Source of the DNA: Notamacropus eugenii
Taxonomy: Eukaryota > Chordata > Mammalia > Diprotodontia > Macropodidae
DNA: 64,000 bases
Direction: 5' to 3'
Assembly: GCF_028372415.1 (NCBI RefSeq)
Contig: NC_092876.1
Coordinates: forward strand, 58,614,385 to 58,678,384
Within the stretch, counting starts at the first letter, position 1. Every line of letters begins with the position of its first letter. Below the pieces are notes generated by a model. It did not search any database and was not told where the DNA came from. It worked only from the letters and a program-made list of their open reading frames with translations. Both the position numbers and the translations under genes were made by a program. Positions 33,881-46,200 of this stretch are shown one piece after another.

Positions 33881-35489
33881 TCATGGGTCTTCCCTCTGTA
33901 AGACTTACACCAGCCCAGGCATCCTCACTCTCAGATGGGAGGGAACACCCCAGCAGTAGGACCCATTGAAGCTGCCAAGCAACTATGGAAGACTGAAACT
34001 TGGGGCCTGGTTTGGGGAGCCCTAGGGGTCAAGGGGGGCTGGTGGGGAAGGGGTTGGGGGTGGGGAGGAGGTGGAGGAGCTGTTACGTGTTTGACTCCCT
34101 GACTTTTCTCTTGGCACTCTCTTCAGTGCGCACCCTTTTCTAGTTTCGGGGAACTTATTCCCTTGCTGGGCTCCACATGCTGGGTGTGCCATGCGTGGTG
34201 CAGGCCAGTGGGAGTGGGACTCATGGCATGTTGGAGCCCATCGACTCTGACTGGCGCATTACTCAAACTAATCCCCCTTCTGTGCCATTCACAGAACTCT
34301 GGTTTCTCAGCAGCCTCCTAATCCAGAATTGGCAAAGCCAGGCCTTGGATCCCTGTGCTCTTGGGAGGGCCCTGGGGAAGGAGGGTGGGTGAGAGGGCCT
34401 CTCAGGTCCCTTTCCAGATCCCTGATGTAATAATTCTGCAATGACTATGATATTCAGCTCTCACGTCATCTCCGGAGCCAAACTCTCCCATGTCCTTCCT
34501 AAAATGTAGATCCTGGGACTCAAGCCCATACTGGAGCTGTGGCATGCATGACTGGGCGGGTGCAGAGGGGCTCCAATCTCTCCTACTACAGACACTCAGC
34601 CGCTCAGGCTCAGATCCCATGAATCATGGCGACTGCCCCTTTCTTCAGCAACCTACAACTGGGCCATGGTCAGCATGTACTTACACAGTGAGCTGGATTC
34701 TTCTCAAATTTTTTCCCATGTGTTAGTCTGACCTCCCAAGTGGATGGAAAAATCAGTCAAGAACCGAACTTCACAATTCTTTGTTGGGTGATCAGCCCTG
34801 ATTGGATGGCAGGGGTCTGAGCTTACTCTCCCACTCCCCACCAAGGCCATTCCGATGCCCTTCCAGCCACAATATTCTGTGTTCTAAATGTGGCTCTCTG
34901 TCAGACAACTGGCAAGGCAACTCAATTCTAATCAACCTTTCTCTTCTGTGGAGAAAAACAAAGCCTCAAATGGCTAGGATCAAAACAGCAACTGGGCCTT
35001 GGCATAAGGCTAATTCAGAAAGGGAAGACAGAAGACTGGCCTTCACATCTCTGAGCCATCACAGAAAACATCACAAAAAAACAGACCAAACAAACTGGAC
35101 TGTGCCATTTGTCGAACTGTTTCAAACCCTACCTCCAACCCCACCCCAAAAATCTCTTCTCCCTGTCTGCTTCCTCCAGAAAGGCCTGCCATAAGTCCCT
35201 GGGTTTTCTGTCCTGGGGAAGCCGGGCTCTGAAGTGCCCATCAGATGACCTGCTGCCCAGGCTGCTCACACTCAGCTCCTTGAACAACTCACTGAAGGAA
35301 ATGAAAATTAAATGCCAACTGATTGTCTCTGTGGAGGCAGCATTAATTTAATACAAATGCCCAACCAGGGCAGCTGATTCCATTACAGTCAGCCCTAATG
35401 GAGCAACAAGCAGGCTGCTTATGATGGTAACCACAGAGGGCCAGTAACTGGGGATTACCCCCATACACACAGTCTTTGAAAGTCCTGTT
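33881..35489 (-). other. IFFO2 intron 1, segment D, SINE-poor
   Basis: No full SINE was recognised. A MIR-tail scrap lies at about 34395-34450 and a single tail unit at about 34860-34895. 35275-35450 is AT-richer and repeat-free (see findings). Confidence 0.5.
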
Positions 35490-35825
35490 GTAGTGTCTCC
35501 TCCACTTCAGTCATTAAGGACCCTTCTATCTCTATCATTCTATGTTCTGAGATTCCATGCAGCTCTGACATCCTGTGTTCTAAGTCCCCTCCCAGCTCTG
35601 ACATCCTGGGTTCTAAGGGCCCTCTCAGCTCTGACATTTTGGGTTTTAAGGGCCCTCCCATCTCTGACATACTATGTTCTAAGGGCCCTCCCAGCTGTGA
35701 CATTTTGGGTTCTAAGGGTCCTCCCAGCTCTGACATTTTGGGTTTTAAGGGCCTTCCCAGCTCTGACATCCTGTGTTCTAAGGGCCTTCTCTGTGGTGTT
35801 CTGTGTTCTGTGTTCTAAGGCAGTA
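35490..35825 (+). repeat. Tail-type tandem array, ~10 units
   Basis: Units of 32-33 bp in plus sense (gttctaagggccctcccagc, tctgacattttggg). Both strands stay open in several frames because of the period. A hAT-like terminus (cagtagtcctcaaccttttg) abuts its right end at about 35822. Confidence 0.88.
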
Positions 35826-38340
35826 GTCCTCAACCTTTTGGGGTATGAAATCTAGCCCTGTGTTTTCATCACTGTGAGGAGCTCCTGGGAAAGTGTGGAC
35901 ACTATAACTTGCCTTCAGCACCCCCGCTCGGTGCATAAGCCCACGAACGTACAAGTGCACACATGTATACAGCCAAAGATGAGACTCCAGGCCCAAACTT
36001 AAGCTGAATCTAACAGACGTAGGTAACTGGACAAAGAGAGGAATATGGGGTAGGAGCAGAGGGTCAAGGACTGGGCAGCTAAGTTCAAACCTCTGCAAGG
36101 ACATTCCTCCCTCCCCACTGCTAGTGAATGCTGAGGATTAGATGGATGGATGGGCATTTAACAGTGCTTTGAGATCCTTTATGAAAGGGAGTGTGACAAC
36201 ATCCAGTAGCCCCAATCCCTGGCAGCCTCAGCCAGCTAGTGCTAATGGCCTCACCCTCATCTAGAGAAGTTCAAAGCTTTTTTTCTGAGAAGCTAAGCCG
36301 CAGTCTCAGCAGAACAATGAGGCCTTTGAGAAGCCCACACACACCACCCACCCCCAACCAACTCACACTGGGACTAATTAGAAGCCTTTGTAGCCTGGGA
36401 GGTTGGACAGGTAGGGGAGGCTTTCTCAGGCTCCATAATCAGGCACTTAGCCCAACAAATGAGCCAGAAGACTGCCCTCAAAAATGCCCCCAGCCACCTC
36501 CAAATGTTAGGAGCCCATGTCTAAATGACTGCTTTCCTGAAGCCCAAGATGGCAGCTGGGTGGGAAGGTGGGAAGGTCAGTTTTGGAGACAGAAGGGCAG
36601 GGTTTGAATCTAGGCTTTACCTCTTCCTGATGTTCTAAGCTCCTTCCTAGCTCTCATCTCCTATGATGTTCTAACATCCCTTCCATCTCTGACCTCTCTC
36701 CCAGAGCTGACTTTCCACATTCTAGGGGCTCCCCCAGGTCTGACATTCTATCGTGTTCTAGCTCTGACACTCTATGAGTTAAGGTCCCTCCCAAATAGGT
36801 CATTCTGGGTTCTAAGGATCCCCTCCCAGCTTTCCCACTGTTTGATCTTGGGCAGACAAGGGCTGCCAGCCCCTCATAAATCCCAACTAAACAGGGTCCT
36901 TAAGATCCAGTCATTAACAAGCAATTACCCAGCACTTAACACTTACCAAGTGCTCGGGGATCACTCCCACTACTGGTGACACCCTTGGAGGAAATGCTGA
37001 ATCCAGGGACGCCCATAATTAGGAGGGCACTCCCAGCTCCCCCAGCAGTTTCCCTCCTCCGGGAGCACATGTGCACCTTATACCTACACCCAAGCAGGTC
37101 CTGCCCATTTTAAATGGGGTCAGTGCCACAGAGAAGGAAAGTAACAACGAGTATCACAGAGCAAGACAGCAGAGGAAAGTAGGAACTTGGGTTTGAATCC
37201 CAAATCCATGTCTGGATGTCTTAGGACAAACCCTTCCCCTTTATAGACCTTGGTTTCATTTTCTGTCAAATGGGGGAGAGGGGATGGAATTAAAATAATC
37301 TCATGATTGGGAATCTGTCACCTCTCCTGGGGCTTGTGGCCTTGGCCTCCCTCTTCCTGGGAAGCCATCCCTACCAGCAGAACCCCTCACACATAGGATG
37401 TAAGCCACAGGGCTTTGGGACCCAGAAGGGAAGCCCTTGGAATTCTGAAACCTTCGCTATTTCCAGGCTGATGTCTCAGCTCTGAGGTTAACCAGAATTC
37501 AAGGCTGCAGTGCCAGTATTTTTTAAGGCATTATTATTTTTTTTAAAGAGTAACCTCCCTCGGAGCTGAAGGAAAATCTATTTTGTATGTGGGGTTTTTT
37601 TTAGTCTTCTTCCTGGGTCTCCCCTCTTAGATTGAATGGGCTCCTTAAGGCCAGGGAGCTTGTCTCCAGCTAACTCTGTGAATCAACATAGCCCTTCAAC
37701 TCAGTTTTGAGGTAGGATAGTTTGGTGCATGCTGGGAAAAGCACAACAGATTTACAGTTGGGGGATCTGGGTTTGAAATGTGACTCTTCTACTTTGTCCT
37801 TATGACTCAGTGTCCTCATCTATAAAATGGGGAGAAGGTCACCCGATTCTGTGATTGACCCCTCTGCCTAGGAGCACGCTGAGAGCAAGGGCTGGGCAGT
37901 CTACAGGCCCCCAGCACACAAGCCCCCAGGTCTGTGATGCTCATGGCTCTTCTATCTTCCTGCCCCCCATAAGGGGCACTTGATCAGTCATGCTGACTAA
38001 CCAACCCACACTGCCTCATTACGAAGAAAAGAAAGGCCAGAGAACAAGGCAGCTGGGGGGGCGGGTGGTTACTCCTTCCCCTTCCAGCTCTCAGCAGCGA
38101 TCCAGAAGGGAAAGGTTTCATAATCTTAACTCTTCTCAGTGCATGAATGGGCCACTTGAGAGTCACCCCCAGACACACTTAACCTCCCAGTTCTTATCAG
38201 AGAGCAGGCGGTAGGAAGCTGGCCCCAAGCCTGCTCCTCTCCCCACTCCCATTCAGAAGCCAAAGTCTACTCAACAAAGGCTGAAAATCTAACGGCTGGC
38301 TTGGCAAGCAGACACCTGATCCAAAAGACACCCTTGGTTC
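35826..38340 (-). other. IFFO2 intron 1, segment E
   Basis: 35826-36600 is unclassified. A plus SINE head with tail array lies at about 36590-36840. Plus MIRs lie at about 37150-37300 and 37700-37860. T/A-rich sequence occupies 37515-37610. The remainder is unclassified. Confidence 0.5.
36630..36840 (+). repeat. Tail-type tandem array, degenerate, plus
   Basis: Six to seven diverged units (gttctaagctccttcctagc, ccctcccaaataggtcattc, ggttctaaggatcccctccc) follow a SINE head fragment (ggtttgaatctaggctttac). Confidence 0.75.
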
Positions 38341-38344
38341 CAGA

Positions 38345-39010
38345 GGTTTTATAGAAGGTCAGAGTTGGGCGGGCCCTTAGAACACAACATGTCAGAGCTT
38401 GGAAGGGCCTTAGAACACAGGATGTGTTCCAGGCCTTAGAACAGACTGGCAGGGAATGAAGGGACCTTAGAATATAGGGTGTCATATCTGGGAGGGATCT
38501 TAGACCACAGAATGTCAGGGCTGGGAGGGTCCTTAGAACACAGAGTGTCAGAGCATGATGGGCCTTTAGAACACAGGATGTCAGGGCTGGAAGGGTCCTT
38601 AGAAGACAAAAGGTCAGGCCTGGGAGGGCCCTTAGGACACAGAGTGTCCGGGGTGGGAAGGATCTTAGAATAGAGAAAATGAGAAATGGAAAGAACCTTA
38701 GAACACAGAAGGTCAGAGCTAGGGGCAAGGGTGTGGACACTACAATATGGAATATCATAACTAGGAAGTTCCTTATAACACAGAATGTCAGTTTCTTGGA
38801 GATTCTTGGAACACTGAATGTAAGAGTGGGGAGGATTTTCAGAACCCAGAATGTCAGAGCTAAAAGGGGCATCAGGCACCATTTAGAGCAACCCCTTCAT
38901 TGTAGAGAGGAGTAAACAGGCTTATAGAGGGAAAGGAGCTTGTCCAGATAATAATTAGCTGTCCAGGATCTGAACCTGCATCTTCCCTTCCACGGTTCGA
39001 ATTTAACAGA
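38345..39010 (-). mobile_element. Minus SINE with the longest tail array (~520 bp)
   Basis: About 15 units, several diverged (gggcgggcccttagaacaca, ggagggtccttagaacacag, ggaagttccttataacacag), lie left of a minus SINE body (ccttcattgtagagaggagt, gatctgaacctgcatcttcc). Long open frames on both strands here are array artefacts. Confidence 0.85.
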
Positions 39011-42000
39011 CTTTTTAAGTCTTGCCAGCCCAGTAGCAACGGTCCAAGAGAACGGAGAACAAACTGAGAGGTTTCAGGCAACTGAGCCCTTCCTATAAGA
39101 TTGACTGCACCTGGGGTTTGCTCCGAGAGCCTCTGTTTTTCCAGCTGTCAAATGGGGATAATCTTCCTCACTTTCCTAAGAACATTAACAGCTCACAGTC
39201 TATAGTAGGGAAAACACTATCTGTAAAGGGTAAATCATTAGGAAAGGGTGAGCTGTGTCTCCTACAATTACCCTCAGCGCCTCCCTCTTATTTTCACGGC
39301 TGGCCTAGATCAGAAAGGACTGCTAAACCAAGGAGAGAGCAGCTAGTCAGACATGGCCCAGAGCTCACAGCAGCAAGACAGGCAGGCGAGGGCCAGGCCT
39401 GAGCATTGCTTACATCATCAGATGAGGTCACTGCACTGGATGGCTTTGCCTAATGTTTTCTTCTTTGTCACAAGGAAGGGGTCAATCTGGAGTGGGGCGG
39501 AGTGACCGATATAACAGACAAAAAGTGTAAGGAAAAATGTTTCCTTTTTTTTTTTTGTAAAGGAAAGAAAAAACTCAGAATTAGCCGACCCCCTCACCTA
39601 CAGGTTTGCAGAGTCCCTCCTTTCCCCCAGGAGATGGGATAGCTCTCATACACAGAGGCACCCACAGCTCCCCTCCTGCCTCATCACTCTGTTTACACAG
39701 AGCTTTGAGGAAAACTAGTCTCCTCGACTGGAGGACCTATTTTGGACAGCTAATGAGCACTTTGGGCCCCTGGGTTGTTTATGCCCACTGCCTGTGATTC
39801 CACGTCCAGGTAAACAAAGGCACCCTGCAATTGGGAGCACTCAGGCTGATCTCTCTACTGTAATCTCCCGCAGGGCAAGTTCACTCACCCTGGGAAAACC
39901 CTGGGTCCCTAAAGACATCACCCTGCCATGGTACCTCTTTACCAGCTGCCTGGATGACTGCAGGAGTCACCTCTCGATTGACCTTCGAGTTTCTCCTGTC
40001 TCCCTGTCCAATCTACCTTTGACCTGGACACCAGACTAAATTTTATATGCAGAGATCTGTCCAGTCCCTCCTCAACTTCAGGGGCTCCGTACTAACTGCC
40101 AAATAAAATTCCAACTCCTTGGGAGGCAGTCCGGTGCAGTGGAAAGACTGAGGCTTAGAGTCCAGAGGAATCTAGGTTCAAATACTGGCTTCAGTATTTA
40201 AGCAATTTATACAACCATAGGCAAGTCATTTAACCACTATCAACCTCGGTTTCTCATTTGTAAAACGAAGACAACAGGGACCGCTGAGGACCAGACATTT
40301 AGATCTGGTCATCTACTTCAACCTCCCATATTTTTGATGAGGAAACTGAGGCCCAAGGAAATGGATTTGTCCAAAGTCACTAAGGTAAGACATGGAATAA
40401 CCCCTGTAGCCCTAAGACCCAGGCTTGTTGTGAGGACTGCCTAAAGCACTACATACACAAGCTGTTCTTTTTGCTCTTTGCCTAGCATCTGAGGTTCTCT
40501 CCAACCTGTGCCTATCTTTCTAGCCTTCTCATAGATACCTTTACCAAAGCACTCTAGACTTCAGGCAAGCTGGACTGCCCTGGGACGCCCTGAGCATGCC
40601 CTGTGCTCTCCTACCTCCAAGTCTTTGCTCATGTCATTTCCTATTCATGGAATGAATGTCCTCCCTTTCCTTTTATCCAGCTATTAACTTGAGAACTCAA
40701 CTCAAAAGTTATTTTTGGGAAGTTTCCACTGATGGCCCTCTCGCTCTGACCAGCACCACCACTTACTAGCTGTGTGACCTTGAGTAAACCACTGAATCTT
40801 CTCAAGCCTCCACTTCCTCATCAATATAAGGAAGATAATACTTTGATGACTGACTTTCCAGGGTTGTTGGGAGCAAGGAACTCAGCAAGCCTGAAAGTGC
40901 CATAGAAATATGGGCATAGGGACCTGACATATGATTTCACTGGGATAGAGAACTCCCAGGGGAGGAAACTCCTTCCACTAATACAAGTTGGCATCTTCTG
41001 TGTCACTTACAGTCTGAGTTGCCTAGAATACTTGCCCCGCATTACACAACCATCATGTGTCAGAGGCAAGACTTGAACTCGGTTCTTCTTGTCTTTAAGA
41101 CTGACTCCCTACCCATGACACCACGCTGAATATGAATAATGTGTCTACCCCAGCACTCAACACAGAAGTCTGTACATAGTCAGTGTTTAATATGTTTGTT
41201 GGCTTGTACTGGGTTCATTTTCACAAGTAATATCCTACATCTTCCCACCCATGAATCAACTCATCAAGCGCTCCTTATGGGGTAACCTGTCTAATAGCTT
41301 CCCCAACCTCTTCTGTCCAGATGTGAGGGAGTACCCATCTGGTGCATAACAATGGCATGAGTCACCTTCCCTGGGATGGTCTCCAAACCCCTGGCACCCA
41401 GAAGCCACCATGCTGGTTCATCAGGAACATCCCCCACCCATCAAGAAAGGGTGTCTCCTCCAGCCCCTTCCATTCAGGAGTCTCCCTCTGTTTGACCAAC
41501 AGCTCATCACCATGGTGATAATAATGACAACTCTCATTTCCATAGGGTTGGATGGCATACAAGGTGCTTGCCCCACAGCCCTGAGAGGGAAGTAGTGTAG
41601 TATGTCCATTTTACAGATGAAGGAGCTAAAACTCAAGGAGGGAAATACTTTGCATCTCTTGGGATTCCCCCCACTTAACCCTGAGAGGTCAATCATCATA
41701 CAGAAAAAGAAACCAAGGCTCAGAAAGATTAAATGACTTGTGCATGGTCCTACAACTAGTATAGAGCAGACAGAATTTGAACTCAAGTTCCATGACACCA
41801 ATGGTCCTCAATCCTTCCATTGTGACAGCCTACCACCAATTTAGAGTTAGAATCTTGCTTCCCTGTTTTGCAGATGAGGAAACTGAGGTGGAGAAATGTC
41901 ATTTGTTTGCAGATGAGATATGGCTGAGTGGGGAGCTGAGCCTGGGCCCCCAGGGCTCAGATTCAGTTGCTCTTTACTGCCCTATGCCTTTGGTCAAGTC

Positions 42001-42959
42001 CCTTAGACTCTTTGGCCTTCAGTGTTTCCCAAGGTAGAGCTGAGGTTCTGGATGAGGGCACCCATCTCTCGGAGGTTCTTCCTGCCTTAAATCCACTCCA
42101 GCCTCAGCCCCTTCCACACAAGCCTGGATACCTGCACCCTGGCTAAGACTCTATTTCGAGGAGTGAAGAAGCCCCCTTTGCAGAACAGTCCGGTTCATTG
42201 CAGAGGAGAATAGGAGGTCAAAGGAAGAAAAAACAGTAGGAAAGGTGATTTACAAAAGAACAGGCGGCCAGTTGGGAAGCCCCATCCCACCTGCCTGCCC
42301 TTGTGTGTTACACTGGAATTGTCATAACTGGAGGTGAAATACACCAGACTCCTGGCTCCCCGGAACAGGTAATTAGACTGGTAATCGCCTGTTCCAAGCG
42401 GAGGGGATTAGCTGACTAAATACTGCTCAAGGGAACAGACTCATTATTTAATATCAGCTTCATGTTGTAGCATAGGCAAAACACTAAACTTTACATGAAA
42501 AAGTGGTGAGGCTGCCTCCCCACTGAGGCCAGGCTGCTCCCAGCCTGCCTGCAGGAACAAGGTAAGGGGAAACCGGGAAAGGGAAAAGGCACCTCCTTGT
42601 CAGCAGGAGGCAGCCAGGGTCTAGGGAGACCACAGGACACGTACAAAGCATCAGAAGATTTGGGCTGAGCCCCACTTCTGCCCCTGCTGGGGCTGCTCTG
42701 ACCCTTCAGTTCCTTATTTTGGGGGGAATCTCTACCAAAGTCATCTTCTGACACCTTACTGGGGCATGTGGGTGACTGCCCCAGGTAAGGGCTCTATCAG
42801 CTCCTACTGAGAAAGGAAGATTCAAGCTTAGTGACAGGATTTGGCACCTGAGCACCAGTCTGCTTCTAACATCAGGGATGTGCACCCCCAGGTTGGCTAC
42901 ATGGTGAATGTTCACGGGCCCCAACAATATTCAAAGTCTACCTTCTAAATTAGAGGGGT
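39011..42959 (-). other. IFFO2 intron 1, segment F
   Basis: 39100-40080 is SINE-poor. A plus MIR lies at about 40125-40290 and a minus MIR at about 40295-40420. L2-like body sequence occupies 40580-40740. A MIR plus fragment lies at about 40755-40860. Minus MIRs lie at about 41035-41130, 41600-41790 and 41860-41960. 42040-42950 has no recognised repeat and contains the palindrome region 42290-42480. Confidence 0.55.
42290..42480. promoter_or_regulatory. Candidate enhancer: inverted repeat with homeodomain-like sites
   Basis: GGAACAGG (42362-42369) and its exact reverse complement CCTGTTCC (42388-42395) flank an 18-bp centre with TAATTAG and GTAATCG. Next come GGGGATTAGC, TGACTAAATACTGC and a TTATTTAATATC stretch. 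No repeat is recognised here. Density of homeodomain-type words suggests a regulatory element, but conservation cannot be judged from one sequence. Confidence 0.3.
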
Positions 42960-42974
42960 TGTGATCAGTATGGG

Positions 42975-43098
42975 TGGGGGGAGAGAGAGACAGAGAAGCA
43001 TTCAGATAGACAGAGAGGAGCGAATGAGGGACAGATAGAGCCAGAAAGAGACAAGAGGGAAAGAGGGAGAAGGAGGCAGAGGGAGAGAGGAGGAGGAG

Positions 43099-43130
<32 letters not shown>

Positions 43131-43155
43131 CAGAGAAAGAGAGAGAGAGAGAGAG
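42975..43155. repeat. Purine-rich (GAGA)n tract
   Basis: A/G-rich run ending in pure gagaga at about 43135-43155, followed by the 3' half of a plus MIR (about 43180-43285). Confidence 0.85.
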
Positions 43156-43285
43156 CCCTCATAGCACAACATAGCCATTTAGCCTCAGTCTGCTTATCTG
43201 TAAAGTGGATCAAATGAGATAATATTTTAAAAGTATTTTGCTTAACCTTAAAGCACCATATACATGCTGGCTAGTATTAAATCTA

Positions 43286-46200
43286 CAATTCAACACTTCA
43301 CCCAGCAAAGTTTAGGAGAGGTAAAGGGAAGGAACGAGGAACAAAGAGGACAAATACGTTCCCTAGCAGAGATGAGCCAAGAATAAGCACTCTTTCTCTG
43401 GTGTAGCTTTTCTTTTCCTGCCCCAGGACTCTCTTACTTCCTTCTGAGACCTGATCCTCTAGTCTCTTGATGAATGAGTCTAGACTCACCCCAGGTGTCA
43501 TAGGGAAGGGCCAAGGAGAAGAAAGTGGGTGCATTCCTTCCCTAGCACATGCCTCGGCTAGCCAAGTAAGATGTGACTGACCCTGAGCCAAGGAATTGGG
43601 ACTGGGGGGCCTCAAATCTGTGAGCTGTGATCATACAGATCTTGGCACTCAGGAGGTGTGTGACCCTGGAAAAATCACTAACTTATTTTTCTCAGCTTCA
43701 TCCACAATAATACAGTGAAAATAATGGAATAAGCACAGAGAGCAGGGTGGAAGGGATAGAGCCTTAAACTTGGAATCAGGAAGAGCTGGGTGCAAATCCT
43801 GCCTTAAACATTTGCTAGCTCTGTGCTCCCTAGGCAAGCCACCGAACTCCTCTGACCTTCAGTTTCCTCTTCTGCAAAATGACGATAATACCTCACAGTC
43901 TAGTTGTCAGGAACAATGAGATAACTCACAATAAAGCATTTTATCAATCCACAAGCACTGATTGATCACCTACTACATACCAGGAACCGTGTTAAGGGCT
44001 GGAGATACAAAGACAAAAGCTGTCAGCTATTATTATATTATTACTGATATTGTAATTGCTATTATCATCAAGAGACAGCATACTGTGGAGGCGAGAGGGC
44101 CAGTCAGAACCAGGAAGACCTTGGTTGTAGCCCCCACTCTGGCTTACCCTGGTCATATGCCCTTAGGCAAGTCACAACCCCACCTCTGCAGACAACTCTC
44201 TAAGACTATATTGCAGAAAAGGTAACCACACAGTAGGCACTTCATAAGTGGCTGTTAAATTGAAATGAATTTGTTGAATAGTGGTCAGAAAAAAGCAGAA
44301 AGAACACAAAGTACCTGAGTTCAAAACCTGGTTTTGCCGGCTACTTACTACTGGTGTACCCTTTCAGCAAAGTCATTGAGCTCCTCTGGACCTTAGTTTC
44401 CTTCTTTGTAAAAGGAAGACAGTTAGACTAGATGACCTTTGTAGTGTCTCTTAGCTCTAAATCTATGATTCTGTGAGCCTTAGAATACATGGGCAGATCT
44501 CAAATTATACTCCAGAAACTAAATTTAGGAAACAGAGACGATTCTCATTATAACATGAGCTAAGGGCTTGTGTCCTGGGACACTGTGCCTCCAGGCTCAG
44601 TCACCTGCCCTAGAGGTCCTGGGCTGGCTTTAGAAACCTTCTTCCTCCTGCCCCCTCCCCCTGTGTCTCCTCCCCACCAAAAGCCTACAGAGGCACAATT
44701 GCTTCTCTTTAATACCCTTCTCCTTGGGACAGATGGGAGTTAGTGTCCTCTGCCCCATATGGGGCCAGATGGCCAGAGCACATTCTGGGGCAAGATACCA
44801 GCTGGGAAGGCCGTCCCTTCTCATTCTACCAGGGCACTTAACCCTTTCCCAACCAGGACAATGGTCTCTTGGTGAAGGCATCCAATGACCTTGGGTAAAT
44901 CAACCACCTCACTAACCCTCACTTTCTTAGTTCAGCCAATTCAGAGCAACAAACATTAATTAAATGTTTACTTTGTGCCCCTACCCTGAAGGGATACAAT
45001 ACACACAAACATCAAAAATTCAAGATAATTACTGCCACTTTGTATTCTGCATTATGTAATAAAGCACTATGTTGTGAGCAAAGGAGTAACGTGGTCAGAT
45101 CTGTATCTTGAGAATATCTTTTGGTAGCTGTGGAAAGGATGGAAGAGAGAGAGAAGAAAATGGAGGCAGGGAGTCTAATTAAGAGGCTAGTACAGAAGTA
45201 ATGAGAGAGTCCAATCAACAAAATTTGGTGACTGTTTGGATATTGGGGTAAAGGGAGAGAAGAACTGAACCTGTGGAAGCAAATGAGATCGTTAAAGGAC
45301 AAAATATCGAATAAGAAGAGAAAAGGGGCCAGAACAGGACCCGGGGTGGGAAGTGGTTAACAATCTATCTGTAAAATAGGGATAAAAACCCTTGAATGAC
45401 TACCCTCCCTGGGCTTTTGTGGGGAGAGGGAAATGCCTTGTAACCTTAACACACTACATTATCTGCCCATCTCCAACAGTAGGTTACTACTACAAGTCAC
45501 CCACTATGATTAGAGCACTGATCTTGGTGTCAGAAAGATCTGGGTTTGTACCTCACCTCAGACACCTGCTGGCTGTGTGACCCTGAGCATGTCACTTAAC
45601 CACTCTGAGACTCAGTTTCCACATCTGTGAAATGAATGGGGTTGGACTTGATGACTTCTGAGGTCCCCTCCAGTTTGGAGATTCTGTGATCTCTTAAGAA
45701 GCGGGGAAAGGAAAAGGATCCTCATGGATTTCCTACCAAAGATTCCTCAAGGGAGCAGAGGGACAGGTACAGGGTATAGGGATAGGAATGAAAGGCCAGA
45801 TTCTGGATGCCTGATATCACTGCAATGATGCCTGCCACCATATGGCATCAGCTTGTCCCAAGGCAGAAGAGACTTCTGAATGAAAGACTCCCACCAATGA
45901 CTCCTGCTCCCCTCCCAGGCTGTAAATCTTTGAACTGGACTTCAGTGAGCAGCCCAGCCCAGCCCTGACCCAGAATAAAGGCCTGTCAAAGGTACCAACC
46001 ATGGTGGTATAGTGGAAAAGTGCTTAGATTTGCAGGAAGCAGCCCTGGGTTCAAAGCCCATCTCCACCCTTGACTATCTAGGAGAGTCTGGACAAATCTT
46101 TTGCCTACTCTGGGTTCTACACCCATGTAGGAAGGGAGTTGGCCCAGATGTAAAGACAAGGCAGTACAATCCAAAAAGTACTATCTCTGGAATGAGAGGA

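Noticed and set aside
38267..38882. 201- and 148-codon minus-strand open frames
   Set aside because: Same array artefact; repeats of the translated tail unit, no start context, no conserved domain.
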